In this document: positions 1-11,742 of the stretch, in pieces
How the letters are laid out: each line of letters opens with the position of its first letter
Position numbering within the stretch: position 1 is the first letter of the stretch
Source: Elephas maximus indicus
Taxonomy: Eukaryota; Chordata; Mammalia; Proboscidea; Elephantidae
DNA: 64,000 nt
Direction: 5' to 3'
Assembly: GCF_024166365.1 (NCBI RefSeq)
Contig: NC_064839.1
Span: forward strand, 16,168,878 to 16,232,877
The notes under the pieces: model-generated
Seen by the model: only the letters and a program-made list of their open reading frames with translations
The model's database searches: none
What the model was told of the DNA's origin: nothing
Position numbers and translations under genes: made by a program

Positions 1-1611
1 ACAGATGGAAGGAAGACACAGAGCCACTCTACCAAAATGAATTGGTCAACATTCATCCATTACAGGAGGTAGCATATGATTAAGAACCAATGGTATTGAA
101 GGAAGGAGCTCAAGCTGCACTGAAGGTGTTCATGAAAAACTAAGCTCCAGGAATTGATGGAATACCAATTGAGATGTTTCAACAAATGGATGCAGCGCTG
201 GAAGCGCTCACTCATCTATGCCAAGAAATTTGGAAGACAGCTACCTGACCAACTGACTGGAAAAGATCCATATTTATGCCCATTCCCAAGAAAGGCGATC
301 CAATTGGATGTGGCAATTATCAAACAATACCACTAATATCACACGCAAGTAAAATTTTGCTGAAGACCATTCAAAAGTGGCTGCAGCAGTATATCAATAG
401 GGAACTGCCAGAAATTCAAGCCAGATTCAGAAGAGGACATGGAACGAGGGATATCATTGCTGATGTCAGATGGATCCTGGCTGAAAGCAGAAAATACCAG
501 AGAGATGTTTACTGTGTTTTATTGACTATGCAAAGGCATATGACTGCGTGAATCATAACAAATTATGGATAACATTCCAAAGAATGGGAATTCCAGACCA
601 CTTAATTGTGCTCATAAGGAATCTGTACACAGATTAAGAGGCAGTCGTTCAAATAGAACAAGGGGATACTGTATGGTTTTATGTCAAGTAAGAGTGTGTG
701 TCAGGGCTATATCCTTTCAACATACGTATTCAAACTGTATGCTGAGCAAATAATTCAAGAAGCTGGACTATATGAAGAAGAACAGGGGATCAAGTTTGGA
801 GGAAGATTCATCAACAACCTGCATTATGCAGATGACACAATTTGCTTGCTGAAGGTGAAGAGGACTTGAAGCACTTACTGATGAAAATCAAAGACGACAG
901 CCTTCAGTATGAATTACACCTCAACATAAAGAAAACAAAAATCCTCACAACTGGACCAATAAGCAACATCATGACAAATGGAGAAAAGATTGAAATTGTC
1001 AAGGATTTCATTTTGCTTGCATCTACAATCAATACCCATGAAAGCAGCAGTAAAGAAATCAAAAGACGCATTTCATTAGGCAAATCTGCTGCAAGAGACT
1101 TTTTCAGGGTGTTAAAAAGCGAAGATATCACCTTGAAGACTAAGGTGCCCCTGATCCAAGCCATGGTGTTTTCAATCACCTCATGTGCATGTGAAAGCTG
1201 AACAATGAATAAGGAAGACCAAAGAACAATTGATGCCTTTGAATTGTGGTGTTGGCAAAGAATATTGAATATACCATGGACTGCCAAAAGAATGAACAAA
1301 TCTGTCTTGGAATAAGTACAACCAGAATGTTCCTTAGAAGCAAGGACGGTGAGACTCTGCCTCACTTACTTTGCACATGTTGTCAAGAGCGATCAGTCCC
1401 TGAAAAGGGACATCATGCTTGGTAAAGTAGAGGATCAGTGAAAAAGAGGAAGACCCTCAATGAGATGGATTGATACAGTGGCTGCAACAATGGGCTCGAG
1501 CATAGCAATGATTGTGAGGACGGCACAGACCAGGCTGTGTTTCATTCTGTTGTACAAAGCACTGCTATGAGTCAGAACCCACTCAAGGGCACCTAACAAC
1601 AACAACAGACT
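1..1611 (+). mobile_element. RTE-type LINE, 3' half, degenerate
   Basis: This is the 3' portion of an RTE (BovB-like, RTE1-type) non-LTR retrotransposon; it enters from the left edge. It once encoded reverse transcriptase. Forward-frame pieces contain the RT start (PKKGDP...CGNYQTI, about 279-330), a TRDIIADVRWILAES segment (about 445-490) and the catalytic YADD at 825-836. The C-terminal RTE region follows (about 1200-1560). It ends in the family tail, CACCTAACAACAACAAC, near 1595-1611. The reading is split over several frames and carries stops, for example TGA at 1200, so it is dead. Compare the copies at 40540-42437 and 43850-45106. Family assignment is from protein motifs and tail. Confidence 0.88.
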
Positions 1612-1639
1612 TGCACGACAACAAATATTAAAGGAAGAT

Positions 1640-2050
1640 CCTTAGGCAGCATACCAGATGAAAACTTGGGTCTATACAAAGAAATGAAGAGTGTCAGAAA
1701 TCATAAATATGCAAATAGCTATAACATTTTTTTCTCATTTTTTTAAACTTCTCTAAAAGAGAACTGACTGTTTAAATCAATAATAATAACAATGAATCAT
1801 GGAGTTTATGAAATGCAGAAATAAAATCTATGATAACAAAAGCCTTGTGGAAGGCTTTTACATTATACAGAAGGTAACAATTTGAAGATAGACTGTAATA
1901 AGTTAAAGGTGTTTATTGTAAAACTTGAAGCAACAACTAAAATAATTAAAACAAAGAAGTATAACTAATAATCTAATAACCACCAACCAAAAAATAATAG
2001 TGAAGATAAAATTAAATACTAAAAAAGAAAAAACTCAATCCAAAAAAGGC
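1640..2050 (+). mobile_element. Ancient L1 (L1M-like) non-coding fragment
   Basis: AT-rich sequence resembling the old mammalian L1M pattern: a run on 'gactgtttaaa..aataataacaatg', then 'tagactgtaataagttaaagg', then 'caaccactaaaataa'-like text. No open frame is meaningful. The assignment rests on recalled consensus resemblance only, so the subfamily is uncertain. Confidence 0.5.
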
Positions 2051-2053
2051 AAG

Positions 2054-2312
2054 TGTCTTAGTTATCTGCTACTGCTATTACAGAAATATCACAAGTAGAT
2101 GGCTTTAACGAAGAGTTTATTCTCTCACAGTCTAGGAGGCTACAAGTCCGAATTTAGGGTGCCAGCTCCAGGGGAAGGCTTTCTCTCTCTGTTGGCTCTG
2201 GAGGAAGGTCGTTGTCATCCATCTTCCCTTGATCTAGGAGCTTGTGTGCACAGGAACCTCAGGTCAAAGGACAACTGTACTACCGGTGCTGCTTCCTTGG
2301 TGGTATGAGGTC
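2054..2312 (-). mobile_element. MaLR-like LTR fragment (3' part)
   Basis: Read on the minus strand this ends in the LTR motif AGATAACTAAGACA and carries the AATAAA-containing segment before it. It matches the LTRs at 15904-16419, 22744-23255, 47059-47596 and 60718-61119. Only about half the LTR is present; near 2312 it abuts an antisense L1 3'UTR fragment. Confidence 0.75.
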
Positions 2313-2628
2313 CCCCGTCTTGGGCTAACAGGAGGTCTGGAGACCATGACTTCCGGGGTTCTTCCAGTCTCAGTCAGACCATTAAGTCTGGTCTTTTTAT
2401 GAGAATTTAGGGTCTGCATCCCACTGTTCTCTTGCTCCTTCAGGGATTATCTGTTGTGTTCCCTGTTATGGCAGTCATTGGTTATAGCCGGGCACCATCT
2501 GGTTCTTCTGGTCTCAGGCTGATGTAGTCTCTGATTTATGTGGTCCTTTCTGTCTCTCTGGCTCATAATTACCTTGTGTCTTTGGTGTTCTTCATTCTCC
2601 TTTGCTCCATGTGGGTTGAGACCAATTG
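2313..2628 (-). mobile_element. L1 3'UTR fragment, antisense
   Basis: Reverse complement of the same 3'UTR carried by the full-length L1 (about 9470-9760) and by 30870-32098; for example 'ggtcttctggtctcag'-type text. Non-coding. Confidence 0.8.
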
Positions 2629-2633
2629 AAAAC

Positions 2634-2825
2634 AACCCAGTTTAAAAATGGCAAAGAATCTGAGTAGCCTTTTCTCCAAAGAATATATGTAAATGGCCAA
2701 TACGCACATGAAAAGGTGTTCAACATTATCATTAGACATTAGGGAAATGTAAATCAAACAAAATGAGATATAATTTCATACCCACTAGGATAGCTAAAAT
2801 AAAAAAGACAATAACAAGTGTTGCC
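2634..2825 (+). mobile_element. Older L1 fragment, left arm of a split copy
   Basis: ORF2 C-terminal L1 sequence (about 2640-2825) that stops at the 15-bp target duplication 2826-2840 and resumes after 10122. The younger L1 landed inside this copy. Confidence 0.8.
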
Positions 2826-2840
2826 AAGAATGGGGAGAAA
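2826..2840. repeat. Target-site duplication, left copy
   Basis: AAGAATGGGGAGAAA here and AAGAATGTGGAGAAA at 10108-10122 differ at one base. They bracket the 7.27 kb L1 exactly. Confidence 0.92.
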
Positions 2841-4123
2841 GGAGGTGGAGCCAAAATGGCAGAATACACAAACGCTTCCGGCGAGCCCTCTTTACAACAA
2901 AGACCCGAAAAAACAACTGAAACGAGTACCTCTGTGACCAGCTGGGCGCCCTGAGCATCAAAGGCAAGCTAAGACAATGAACTGAGGGACAGAAGGAGGA
3001 AGAGACCGTTCAGTAGTGGAGAGGAGTTACCAGACCTGAATCGCGGGGAGCCCTCAGGCACCTTTTCAGAGCGGCGGCGGCGGCGACAGCGCTGGGCTGG
3101 TAATAGCATTTGGCCGCAGTTTTCTCAGGGAGAAGCAGCCAGCCGCACAGCCTACTCACACCTCCGGAACCTGAGGAGAATGGCACTCTCGGCAAAAGCT
3201 AAGTACTTGCGTATATTTTACCGCGCCCCCCACCCCACCCCCAAGCCGGCTTCAGCAGTTGAATCCCTGGGCCTGAGATAGACCCTGGTGAGCACCTAGA
3301 GCCCTTCTCCCAGCCTTGGGGAAGGAAAAAATTTGCATTTGGGGGGAAAGATAATTTACTAGCTCCATTAACTGGGTGGGCTCAGGACAGAAGCGGCTCC
3401 TGTGCAGGCATAAACCGTCCATGGACCTTCAGCACCTTTCCCTTCTGCATGGACCTGTGTGGGCCTATTTCGGGAGAATAGGCCCTTGTTGGCAAACTCC
3501 AACCATTTCAGCTGTGCAGTGGAGAGGTGGGTGTTTGACGTTTGACATTGCTTTGCCTGTTAAACAAGGTCCTCGCCTACCCACATCAGGGACCTAAGGA
3601 CTGGTAGCTCCACTCAGGTCACCCAGCCACCCGAGACAGGGGTCCAAAGATAACTGGTACCTCCCAGTCCTTACAACCAAAAACTTTGGGTGCCTGTGGT
3701 CCCTCTGCAGAACCCACCCACCAGCATGCTCTAGGGAACAGAGACACATTTTCCTCAGAGACACCTGGGGGTCGGTTCTCAGCCCCCTGCCTTGTTCAGA
3801 GTGTGACACCCTGCTGCAGTCAGATACCAGAATATATGCCAATCACCCCTGCCCCTCTAAGACTGTAGGACAGAGCCTGTACCACATACTTGATGATCAG
3901 CTACCTGGAAACCTGAGCTGAATTCATACAAGAAAACTGAATGGACTCCTAGACTGATATACCTGATAACAGCTCTAGCCAGCTGGGGACAGGACACCAG
4001 AGCTCCAAAGGCGGAAATAATCAAGCTAGCTCACTCAAGCAACGCATAGGGGTATACCAAAACAAAACAAAGCAAGCAGCTATGACACAGTAAGCAAACA
4101 CAAACTAATACAATAACTTATAG
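2841..4123 (+). promoter_or_regulatory. L1 5'UTR (internal promoter region)
   Basis: About 1.28 kb of non-coding, moderately GC-rich sequence from the L1 5' end to the ORF1 ATG. In L1 this region holds the internal RNA polymerase II promoter. That role is from family knowledge; I see no specific intact element beyond the start motif. Confidence 0.7.
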
Positions 4124-5133
4124 ATGGCTCGGAGACATCAGTCAGTATCAAGTGTCATAAAGAAACAGACCATGATCACCTCAACAGGCTCTCAAAACAA
4201 AGAATCCAGGGATCTTCTAAATGAAAGTGCATTCCTGGCATTACCAGATGCAGAATACAGAAGTTTAATATACAGAACCCTTCAAGACATCAGGAAGGAA
4301 ATGAGGCAACACATACAACAAGCCAAGGAACACACAGATAAAGCAACTGAAGAAATTAGAAAGATTATTCAGGAACATAATGAAAAGTTTAATAAGCTAG
4401 AAAAATCCATAGACAGACAGCAATCAAAAATTCAGAAGATTAACAATAAAATTACAGAAGTAGACGACTCAATAGAAAGTCAGAGAATTGAGCAAGTAGA
4501 AGCTAGAATTTCTTAACTTGAAGAAAAATCACTCGACACAAATATATTTGAAGAAAAATCAGATAAAAGAATTTTAAAAAATGAACAAATCTTCAGAATC
4601 ATGTGGGACTCTATCAAGAGAAATAACCTGCGAGTGATTGGAGTACCAGAACAGGGAGGGATAACAGAAAATACAGAGAAAATTGTTGAGGATTTCTTAG
4701 CAGAAAACTTCCCTGATATTGTGAAAGATGAGAAGATATCTATCCCAGATGCTCATCGAACTCCATATAAGGCAGATGTTAAAAGAAAGTCACCAAGACA
4801 TATTATAATCAAACTTGCCAAAACCAAAGATAAAGAGAGAATTATAAGAGCAGCGAGGGATAAACGAAAAGTCACCTACAAAGGAGAGCCAATAAGAATA
4901 AGCTCAGACTGCTCGGCAGAAACCATGCAGGCAAGAAGGCAATGGGATGACATATTTAAAAAATTGAAGTAAAAAACTGCCTACCAAGAATCATATATCC
5001 ATCAAAACTATCTCTTAAATATGAAAGTGAAATTAAGACATTTCCAGATAAATGCAAGTTGAGGGAATTCGTAAAAACCAAACCAAAACTACAAGAAATA
5101 CTAAAGGGAGTTCTTTGGTTAGAAAATCAATAA
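4124..5133 (+). pseudogene. L1 ORF1 (RNA-binding chaperone), broken
   Basis: L1 ORF1p is the trimeric nucleic-acid chaperone of the L1 ribonucleoprotein. The frame opens with ATG at 4124. A basic N-terminus is followed by a coiled-coil stretch rich in E, K and Q (about residues 45-130). A TAA at 4514-4516 breaks it at codon 131. The same frame resumes to 4972 with the RRM-like and C-terminal motifs NNLRVIGVPE, SPRHIIIKLAKTKDKE and ETMQARRQWDDI. Near 4970 the frame shifts, and the remaining C-terminal portion is read in another frame to a TAA at 5131-5133. So there is one nonsense and at least one frameshift. The family is certain; the gene is non-functional. Confidence 0.9.
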
Positions 5134-5582
5134 CATCAGATATCAACCCAAGACTAGAACACTGGGCAGAGCAACCGGAAGTCAACCCAGACAGGGAAAT
5201 CCAAAAAAACAAAGCAAGATTATAAAAAAAAAAAAAGCTCAACACAGGGTAATGGCGATGTTATTATACAAAAGAAGACAACATTAAGATAATAAAGAAG
5301 GACTAAGGAATGTAATCATATACCTTCCACATGGAGAGGAAGATACGGCGATAAAAAGAAATAAAAGTTAGTTTTAAATTTAGAAAAATAGGGGTAAATG
5401 ATAACGTAACCACAAAGGAGGCAAACTATCCTACTCATCAAAACAAAATACAAGGGAAACAAAGCAGAAACCAAATCAATGACAACAAATATGAGGCAAA
5501 GACAATATATCAAGAAAATCTACTCAGCACATAAAATCAAGTGGGAAAAAGAAACTGTCAACACACAAAAAACGACATCAAA

Positions 5583-8500
5583 ATGATAGCACTGAATTCA
5601 TACCTATTCATAATCACCCTGAATGTAAATGGACTAAATGCACCAATAAAGAGACAATGAGTGGCAGAATCGATTGAAAAGCAAGATCCATCTATATGCT
5701 GCCTACAAGAGACACACCTTAGACTTAGAGACACAAACAAACTCAAACTCAAAGCATGGAAAAAAATATATCAAGCAAACAACAATCAAAAAAGAGCAGG
5801 AGTGGTAATATTAATTTCTGACAAAATAGGCTTTCAACTTAAATCCATCAGAAAGGATAAGGAAGGACACTATATAATGATTAAAGGGACAATACACCAA
5901 GAAGATATAACCATATTAAATATTTATGCACCCAATGACAGGGCTGCAAGGTACATTAAAAAAAACTCTATCAGCATTGAAAAGTGAGATAGACAGCTCC
6001 ACAACAATTGTAGGAGACTTCAACACACCACTTTCAGTGAAGGACAGGACATCCAGAAAGCTCAATAAAGGCACAGAAGATCTAAATGCCACAATCAACC
6101 AACTTGACCTTGTAGACATATACAGAACACTCCACCCAACACCAACCAACTATACTTTCTTTTCTAGGGCACATAGAACATTCTCTAGAATAGACCACAT
6201 ATTAGGTCATAAAGCAAGCCTTAGCAGAATCCAAAACACTGAAATATTACAAAGCGTCTTCTCTGACCATAAGGCCATAAAAGTAGAAATCAATAACAGG
6301 AAAAGCAGGGAAAAGACATCAAACACTTGGAAACTGAACAATACCCTGCTCAGAAAAGACTGGATTATAGAAGACATTAAGGATGGAACAAAGAAATTCA
6401 GAGAATCCAATGAGAATGAAAACACTTCTTATCAAAACCTTTGGGACACAGCAAAAGCGGTGCTCAGAGGCCAATTTATATCAAATAATGCACACATCCA
6501 AAAAGATGAAAGGGCCAAAATCAAAGAATTATCCCCACCACATGAATAAATAGAAAGAGAGCAACAAAAGAAACCCACAGGCACCAGAAGAAAACAAATA
6601 ATAAAAATTAGAGATGAACTAAATGAAATAGAAAACAGAAACACAATTGAAAGAATTAACAAGACCAAAACCTGGTTTTTTTTTAAAAAAAAATCAACAA
6701 ATTTGATAAACCACTGGCCAAACTGACAAAAGAAAAACAGGAGAGGAAGAAAATAACCTGAATAAGAAATGAGAAGGGCAATATTACAACAGACCCAACT
6801 GAGATTAAAAGAATCATATCAGATTACTAAGAAAAACTATACTGAAACAAATCTGAAAACCTAGAAAAAATGGATGAATTCCTAGAAACACACTACCTAC
6901 CCAAACTAACACAAACAGAGGTAGAATAACTAAATAGACCCATAACAAAAGAAGAGATTGAAAAGGTAATCAAAAAACTCCCAACAAAAAAAAAGCCCTG
7001 GTCCGGATGGCTTCCCTGAAGAGTTCTACCAAACTTTCAGAGAAGAGTTAACACCATTACAACTAAAGGTATTTCAGAGCATAGAAAGGACAAAATACTA
7101 CCAAGCTCATTCTATGAAGCCACCATATCCCTGATACCAAAACCAGGTGAAGACACCACAAGAAACCTATAGACCTATATCCCTCATGAATATAGATGCA
7201 AAAATCCTCAACAAAATTATACCCAATAGAATTCAAGAACTTATGAAAAAAATAATTCACCATGACCAAGGAGGATTCATACCAGGTATGCAGGGATGGT
7301 TCAACATTAGAAAAACAATTAATGTAATCTACCACATAAATAAAACAAAAGACAAAATCACATGATTTTATCAATTGATGCAGAAAAGGCATTTGACAAA
7401 GTTCAACACTCATTCATGATAAAAACTCTCAGCAAAATAGGAATTAGTTATCGGGATACAAGTTAAAAAAAAAAAACCTAAACATACAAAAATCAGTTGG
7501 ATTCCTGTACACCAACAAAAAGAGCATCGAAGAGGAAATCACCAAATCGATGCCATTTACAGTAGCCCCCAAGAAGATAAAATACTTAGGAATAAATCTT
7601 ACCAGAGATGTAAAAGACTTATACAAAGAAAACTACAGTACACTTCTGCAAGAAACCAAAAGAGACTTACATAAGTGGAAGAACATGCCTTGCTCGTGGA
7701 TAGGAAGACTTAACATTATAAAAATGTCTATTCTACCAAAAGCGATCTATACATTTAATGCAATTCCGATCAAAATCCCAAGGACATTCTTTAATGAGAT
7801 GGAGAAACAAATCACCAATTTCATATGGAAGGGAAAGAGGCCCCAGATAAATAAGGCATTACCGAAAAAGAACAAAGTGGAAGGCCTTACTTTACCTGAA
7901 TTCAGAACCTATTATACAGCCACAGTAGTCAAAACAGCCTGGTACTGGTACAACAACAGATATGTGGACCAATGGAACAGAATTGAGAATCCTAACATAA
8001 ATCTATCCACATGTGAGCAGTTGATATTTGACAAAGGGCCCAAAACAGATAAATGGGGAAAAGACAGTGTTTTCAACAAACGGTGCTGGCATAACTGGAT
8101 ATCCATCTGCAAAAAAATGAAACAAGACCCATACCTCACTCCATGCACAAAAACTAACTCAAAATGGATCAAAGACCTAAATATAAAATCTAAAACAATA
8201 AAGATCATGGAAGAAAAAATAGAGACAACGTTAGGAGCCCTAATACATGGCATGAACAGTATAGAAAACATAACGCAGAAGAAAAACTAGACAACTGGGA
8301 GCTCCTAAAAATCAAACACCTATGCTCATGCAAAGACTTCACCAAAAGAGTAAAAAGACTACCTACAGACTGGGAAAAAGTTTTTAGCTATGACATTTCT
8401 GATCAGCACCTGATCTCTAAAATCTACGTGATACTGCACAAACTCAACTGCAAAAAGGCAGATAACTCAATTAAAAAATGGGCAAAAGATATGAATAGAC

Positions 8501-9072
8501 ACTTCACTAAAGAAGACATTCAGGTAGCTAACAGATATATGAGGAAATGCTCACGATCATTAGCCATTAGAGAAATGCAGATCAAAACTACAATGAGATT
8601 TCATCTCACTCCAACAAGGCTGGCATTAACCCAAAGAACACAAAATAATAAATGTTGGAGAGGCTGTGGAGAGATTGGAACACTTATACACTGCTGGTGG
8701 GGATGTAAAATGGTACAACCACTTTGGAAATTGATTTGGTGCTTCCTTAAAAAGCTAGAAATAGAACTACCATATGATCCAGCAATCCCACTCCTTGGAA
8801 TATATCCTAGAGAAATAAGAGCCTTTACACGAACAGATATATGCACACCCATGTTCACTGCAGCACTGTTTACAATAGCAAAAAGATGGAAGCAACCAAG
8901 GTGTCCATTAACAGATGAATGGATAAATAAATTATGGTATATTCACACAAGGGAATACTACGCATTGATAAAGAACAGTGAGGAATCTGTGAAACATTTC
9001 ATAACGTGGAGGAACCTGGAAGGCATTATGCTAAGTGAAATTAGTCAGTTGCAAAGGACAAATATGGTATAA
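5583..9072 (+). pseudogene. L1 ORF2 (endonuclease-reverse transcriptase), broken, RT core deleted
   Basis: ORF2p cuts target DNA and copies L1 RNA in place. The AP-endonuclease domain is readable in pieces: QETHL near 5706, VGDFN near 6010, and RIDHILGHK...SDHKA near 6190-6275. RT motif A survives as [12 protein letters not shown] near 7370-7405. The sequence then jumps from '...SKIGI' (about 7443) to '...[10 protein letters not shown]' (about 7490), losing roughly 300 bp that normally encode motif B and the FADD/YADD catalytic motif. The downstream thumb region (7550-8290) and C-terminal domain (8428-9072) are long open stretches. The cysteine motif CWRGC...HCWWGC lies at 8653-8706. Frames change several times and stops occur, such as TGA about 5659 in place of a tryptophan. 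Length is about 3.5 kb against the usual 3.8 kb. Confidence 0.92.
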
Positions 9073-10107
9073 GACCACTATTATAAGAACTTGAGAAACA
9101 GTTTAAACTGAGAAGAAAACATTCTTTTGTGGTTACGAGATGGTGGAGGGAGGGAGGGTGGGAGAGGGGCATTCACTAATTAGATAGTAGATAAGAACTA
9201 CTTTAGGTGAAGGGAAAGCCAGCACACAATACAAGGGAGGTCAGCACAATTGGACTAAACCAAAACCAAAGTTTCCTGAATAAACTGAATGCTTTGAAGG
9301 CCAGCGTAGCAGGGGCAGGGGTCTGGGGACCATGGTTTCAGGGGACATCTAAGTCAACTGGCATAATAAAATCTATTAACAAAACATTCTGCATCCCACT
9401 TTGAAGAGTGGCATCTGGGGTCTTAAACGCTAGCAAGCAGCCATCTAAGATGCATCAATTGGTCTCTACCGACCTGGATCAAAGGAGAATGAAGAACACC
9501 AAGGACACAAGGCGATTACGAGCCCAAGAGACAGAAAGGGCCACATGAACCAGCGACAACATCATCCTGAGACCAGAAGAACTAGATGGTGCCCGGCTAC
9601 AACTGATGACTGCCCTGACAGGGAACACAACAGAGAACCCCTGAGGGAGCAGGAGAGCAGTGGGATGCAGACCTCAAATTCTCATAAGACCAGACTTAAT
9701 GGTCTGACTGAGACTGGAAGGATGCTGGTGGTCGTGGCCCCCAGACCTTCTGTTGGCCCAGGACAGGAACCATTCCCGAAGCCAAGTCTTGAGATGTGGA
9801 TTGGACTGGACAATAGGTTGGAGAGGGATGCTGGTAAGGAGTGAGCTTCTTGGATCTGGTGGACACTTGAAACTATGTTGGCATCTCCTGCCTGGAGGGG
9901 AGATGAGAGGGTGGAGGGGGTTAGAAGCTGGTGAAAAGGACACAAAAAGAGAGAGTGGAGGGAGAGAGCGGGCTGTCTCATTAGGGGGAGAATAATTGGG
10001 AGTGTGTAGCAAGGTGTATATGGGTTTTAGTGTGAGAGACTGACTTGATTTGTAAACTCTTCACTTAGAGCACTATAAAAATTATTTTTAAAACAATTAT
10101 CAAAAAA
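9073..10107 (+). other. L1 3'UTR and tail
   Basis: Non-coding 3'UTR with a G-rich stretch near 9140-9170 (GGAGGGAGGGAGGGTGGGAG), followed by sequence shared with the L1 fragments at 2313, 21501 and 30870. It ends in an A/T-rich tail just before 10108. G-rich 3'UTR tracts are common in mammalian L1s. Confidence 0.8.
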
Positions 10108-10122
10108 AAGAATGTGGAGAAA
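10108..10122. repeat. Target-site duplication, right copy
   Basis: Partner of 2826-2840; 14 of 15 bases identical. Confidence 0.92.
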
Positions 10123-10770
10123 TTGGAGCTCTCATCATTGCTAGTGGGAATGTAAAATGGTGCAGCCACTTTGGAAAACAATTTGGCAGTTGCTCAAAAT
10201 ATTAAACATTGACTTACCACACGAAATTCCACCCCTAGATATACACGTAGAGAAATAAAAACATATGTCCTATACAAAAACTTGTATACAAATGTTCATA
10301 ACAGCAGGATTAATAATAGCTAAAAAGTGGAAACAATGCAAATTGTCCATCAAGTGATGGAGCTTTTTTTTTTTAAGTAGTATATTCACACAGTGGCATA
10401 TTATGTGGCAATATAAAAGAGCGAAGTATTGATATGTCTACAACATAATGAACTTTGAGAACATTATAAAAGGTGAAGTTAGCCAGCCCATTTATGTGAA
10501 ATGTCTAGAACAAACAAGCCAAAGATACAGAAAAATTAGTAGTTGGGCCTGAGACAGAGGTCAGAGAAACACGAACAGTGACTACAAATATGTACGTCAT
10601 TTCATTTTGGGCTGTTGAAAATGTTCTAAAATTAGACTGTGGTGATGACCGCACAACTCTGTGAATACACTAAAAACCACTGAACTGTAAACTTGAAATG
10701 AGTGAATTTTATGGTATGTGAAATACATCTCAATAAGGCTGTAAATAAAAGCTCTACCACTGTAGTAATG
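10123..10770 (+). mobile_element. Older L1 fragment, right arm of a split copy
   Basis: Continuation of the L1 interrupted at 2826: ORF2 C-terminal text followed by an old L1 3' end ('gtggtgatgaccgcacaactctgtgaa' type). Joining 2825 to 10123 gives a collinear L1. Confidence 0.8.
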
Positions 10771-10783
10771 TCATAACAACTAT

Positions 10784-10942
10784 AATTCCAAACCAAACCA
10801 AACTCATTGCCATCAAGTCGATTCCGACTCATAGCGACCTTTTGGACAGAGTAGAACTGCCCCATAGAGGCCTGTGGGATTTGAACTGCTGACCTTTTGG
10901 TTAGCAGCCATAGCTTTTAACCACTATGCCACCAGGGTTTCC
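10784..10942 (-). mobile_element. AfroSINE
   Basis: Short, minus-strand AfroSINE: tail CCAAACCAAACC on the left, 'gattccgactcatagcgacc' core, and head ending CCACCAGGGTTTCC. Near-identical flanks (tCATAACAACtATA before, cCATAACAACcATA after) look like a target duplication. Confidence 0.93.
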
Positions 10943-10981
10943 ATAACAACCATAGTTTATTTAAAAATAAAAATAAAAAAA

Positions 10982-11520
10982 GGTAGCCAGCTCATAGGCT
11001 GACCTCTTGGAGTGCGATGAGTTTCTCCTATATATGGCCTTTCTGGTCTTGGGTTTGTAATTCTGCCAGAAATGATTGGTTGGGCCACAGTCTGCCCTGT
11101 GATTGGTTTATTGTACGCACCTTGCAGGGACTGGTCAATTTGCTCTTCAAATAGTAGTTTGAAAATCCACCCAATAGGATTGACTAACTTGCCCACTGAG
11201 GGGATTTGGCCATTCCTGATCCTGCTGGGAGGTCTATGCCTTGAAATTGACAAGGAGTTTGTTTATATTAGCAGCCAACTCCACAAAGGTTTGTTTGTTT
11301 GTCTGTTTGTTTGCTTTAGAGAAGAAGCAGAGAGTGTGTGGGGGCAGAACGGCTGCTGTCGGAAATGGTGAAAAGTTAGAGAGTGGAGGCAGTCTGACCT
11401 CCGCCTCATAGGAATGAGCTTTGTGCTGATCCTGATTCTTATCCCTCAGAAATTTAGATGACTCCTTACACTAGATTACACCCCTGTTATACTCCAATAA
11501 TGTACCAGTATCTGTGAGTT
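10982..11520 (+). mobile_element. ERV-like LTR plus internal start (copy 1 of 3)
   Basis: Shares its order of blocks with 49690-50700 and with 37080-38030 on the minus strand: a 'ctgtgattggt...cttgcagggactggtcaat' block, a 'gccttgaaattgacaaggag' block, then a leucine-tRNA-type primer-like site (TGCTGTCGGAAATGG, 11354-11368) and a shared following segment. It lacks the middle of copy 2. No open frame survives. Confidence 0.7.
11289..11317 (+). repeat. (GTTT)n simple repeat
   Basis: Short run of GTTT units with one GTCT interruption. Confidence 0.85.
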
Positions 11521-11599
11521 TCTCACAGAGCATCTTTGGTGTCCAGTACTTCAAGGCCTACCTTTAAAAAAAAAAAAAAAAAACCTTCAGTATAACAAA

Positions 11600-11742
11600 A
11601 AAAGCCCATTGCCATTGAGTTGACTACGACTCATAGCAACCCTATAGGACAGAGTAGAACTGCCCCATAGGGTTTCCAAGGACTGCCTGCTGGATTCAAA
11701 CTGTCAACCTTTTGGTTAGCAGCCATAGCTCTTAACCTTTAG
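11600..11742 (-). mobile_element. AfroSINE, head-truncated
   Basis: Minus-strand core 'ctataggacagagtagaac' and 'ttttggttagcagccatag'. It follows an A-run and lacks the terminal CCACCAGGG head. Confidence 0.9.

Larger units (their letters stand above)
2841..10107 (+). mobile_element. Full-length L1 LINE, inactive, with target duplication
   Basis: A 7.27 kb L1 with both ends defined. It starts at GGAGGTGGAGCCAAAATGGC, a typical L1 5'UTR start, and ends in a short A-rich tail before the duplication at 10108-10122. Order: 5'UTR 2841-4123, ORF1 4124-5133, spacer, ORF2 5583-9072, 3'UTR 9073-10107. ORF1 has a nonsense codon and a frameshift. ORF2 has many frame breaks and lacks the RT core with its (Y/F)ADD motif. 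It inserted into an older L1 (arms at 2634 and 10123). Relatives of its 3'UTR lie at 2313, 21501 and 30870, so this subfamily was active repeatedly here. Confidence 0.93.

Noticed and set aside
8428-9072. Active L1 protein
   Set aside because: Only the ORF2 C-terminus is open. The upstream domains are frameshifted and the RT core is deleted.
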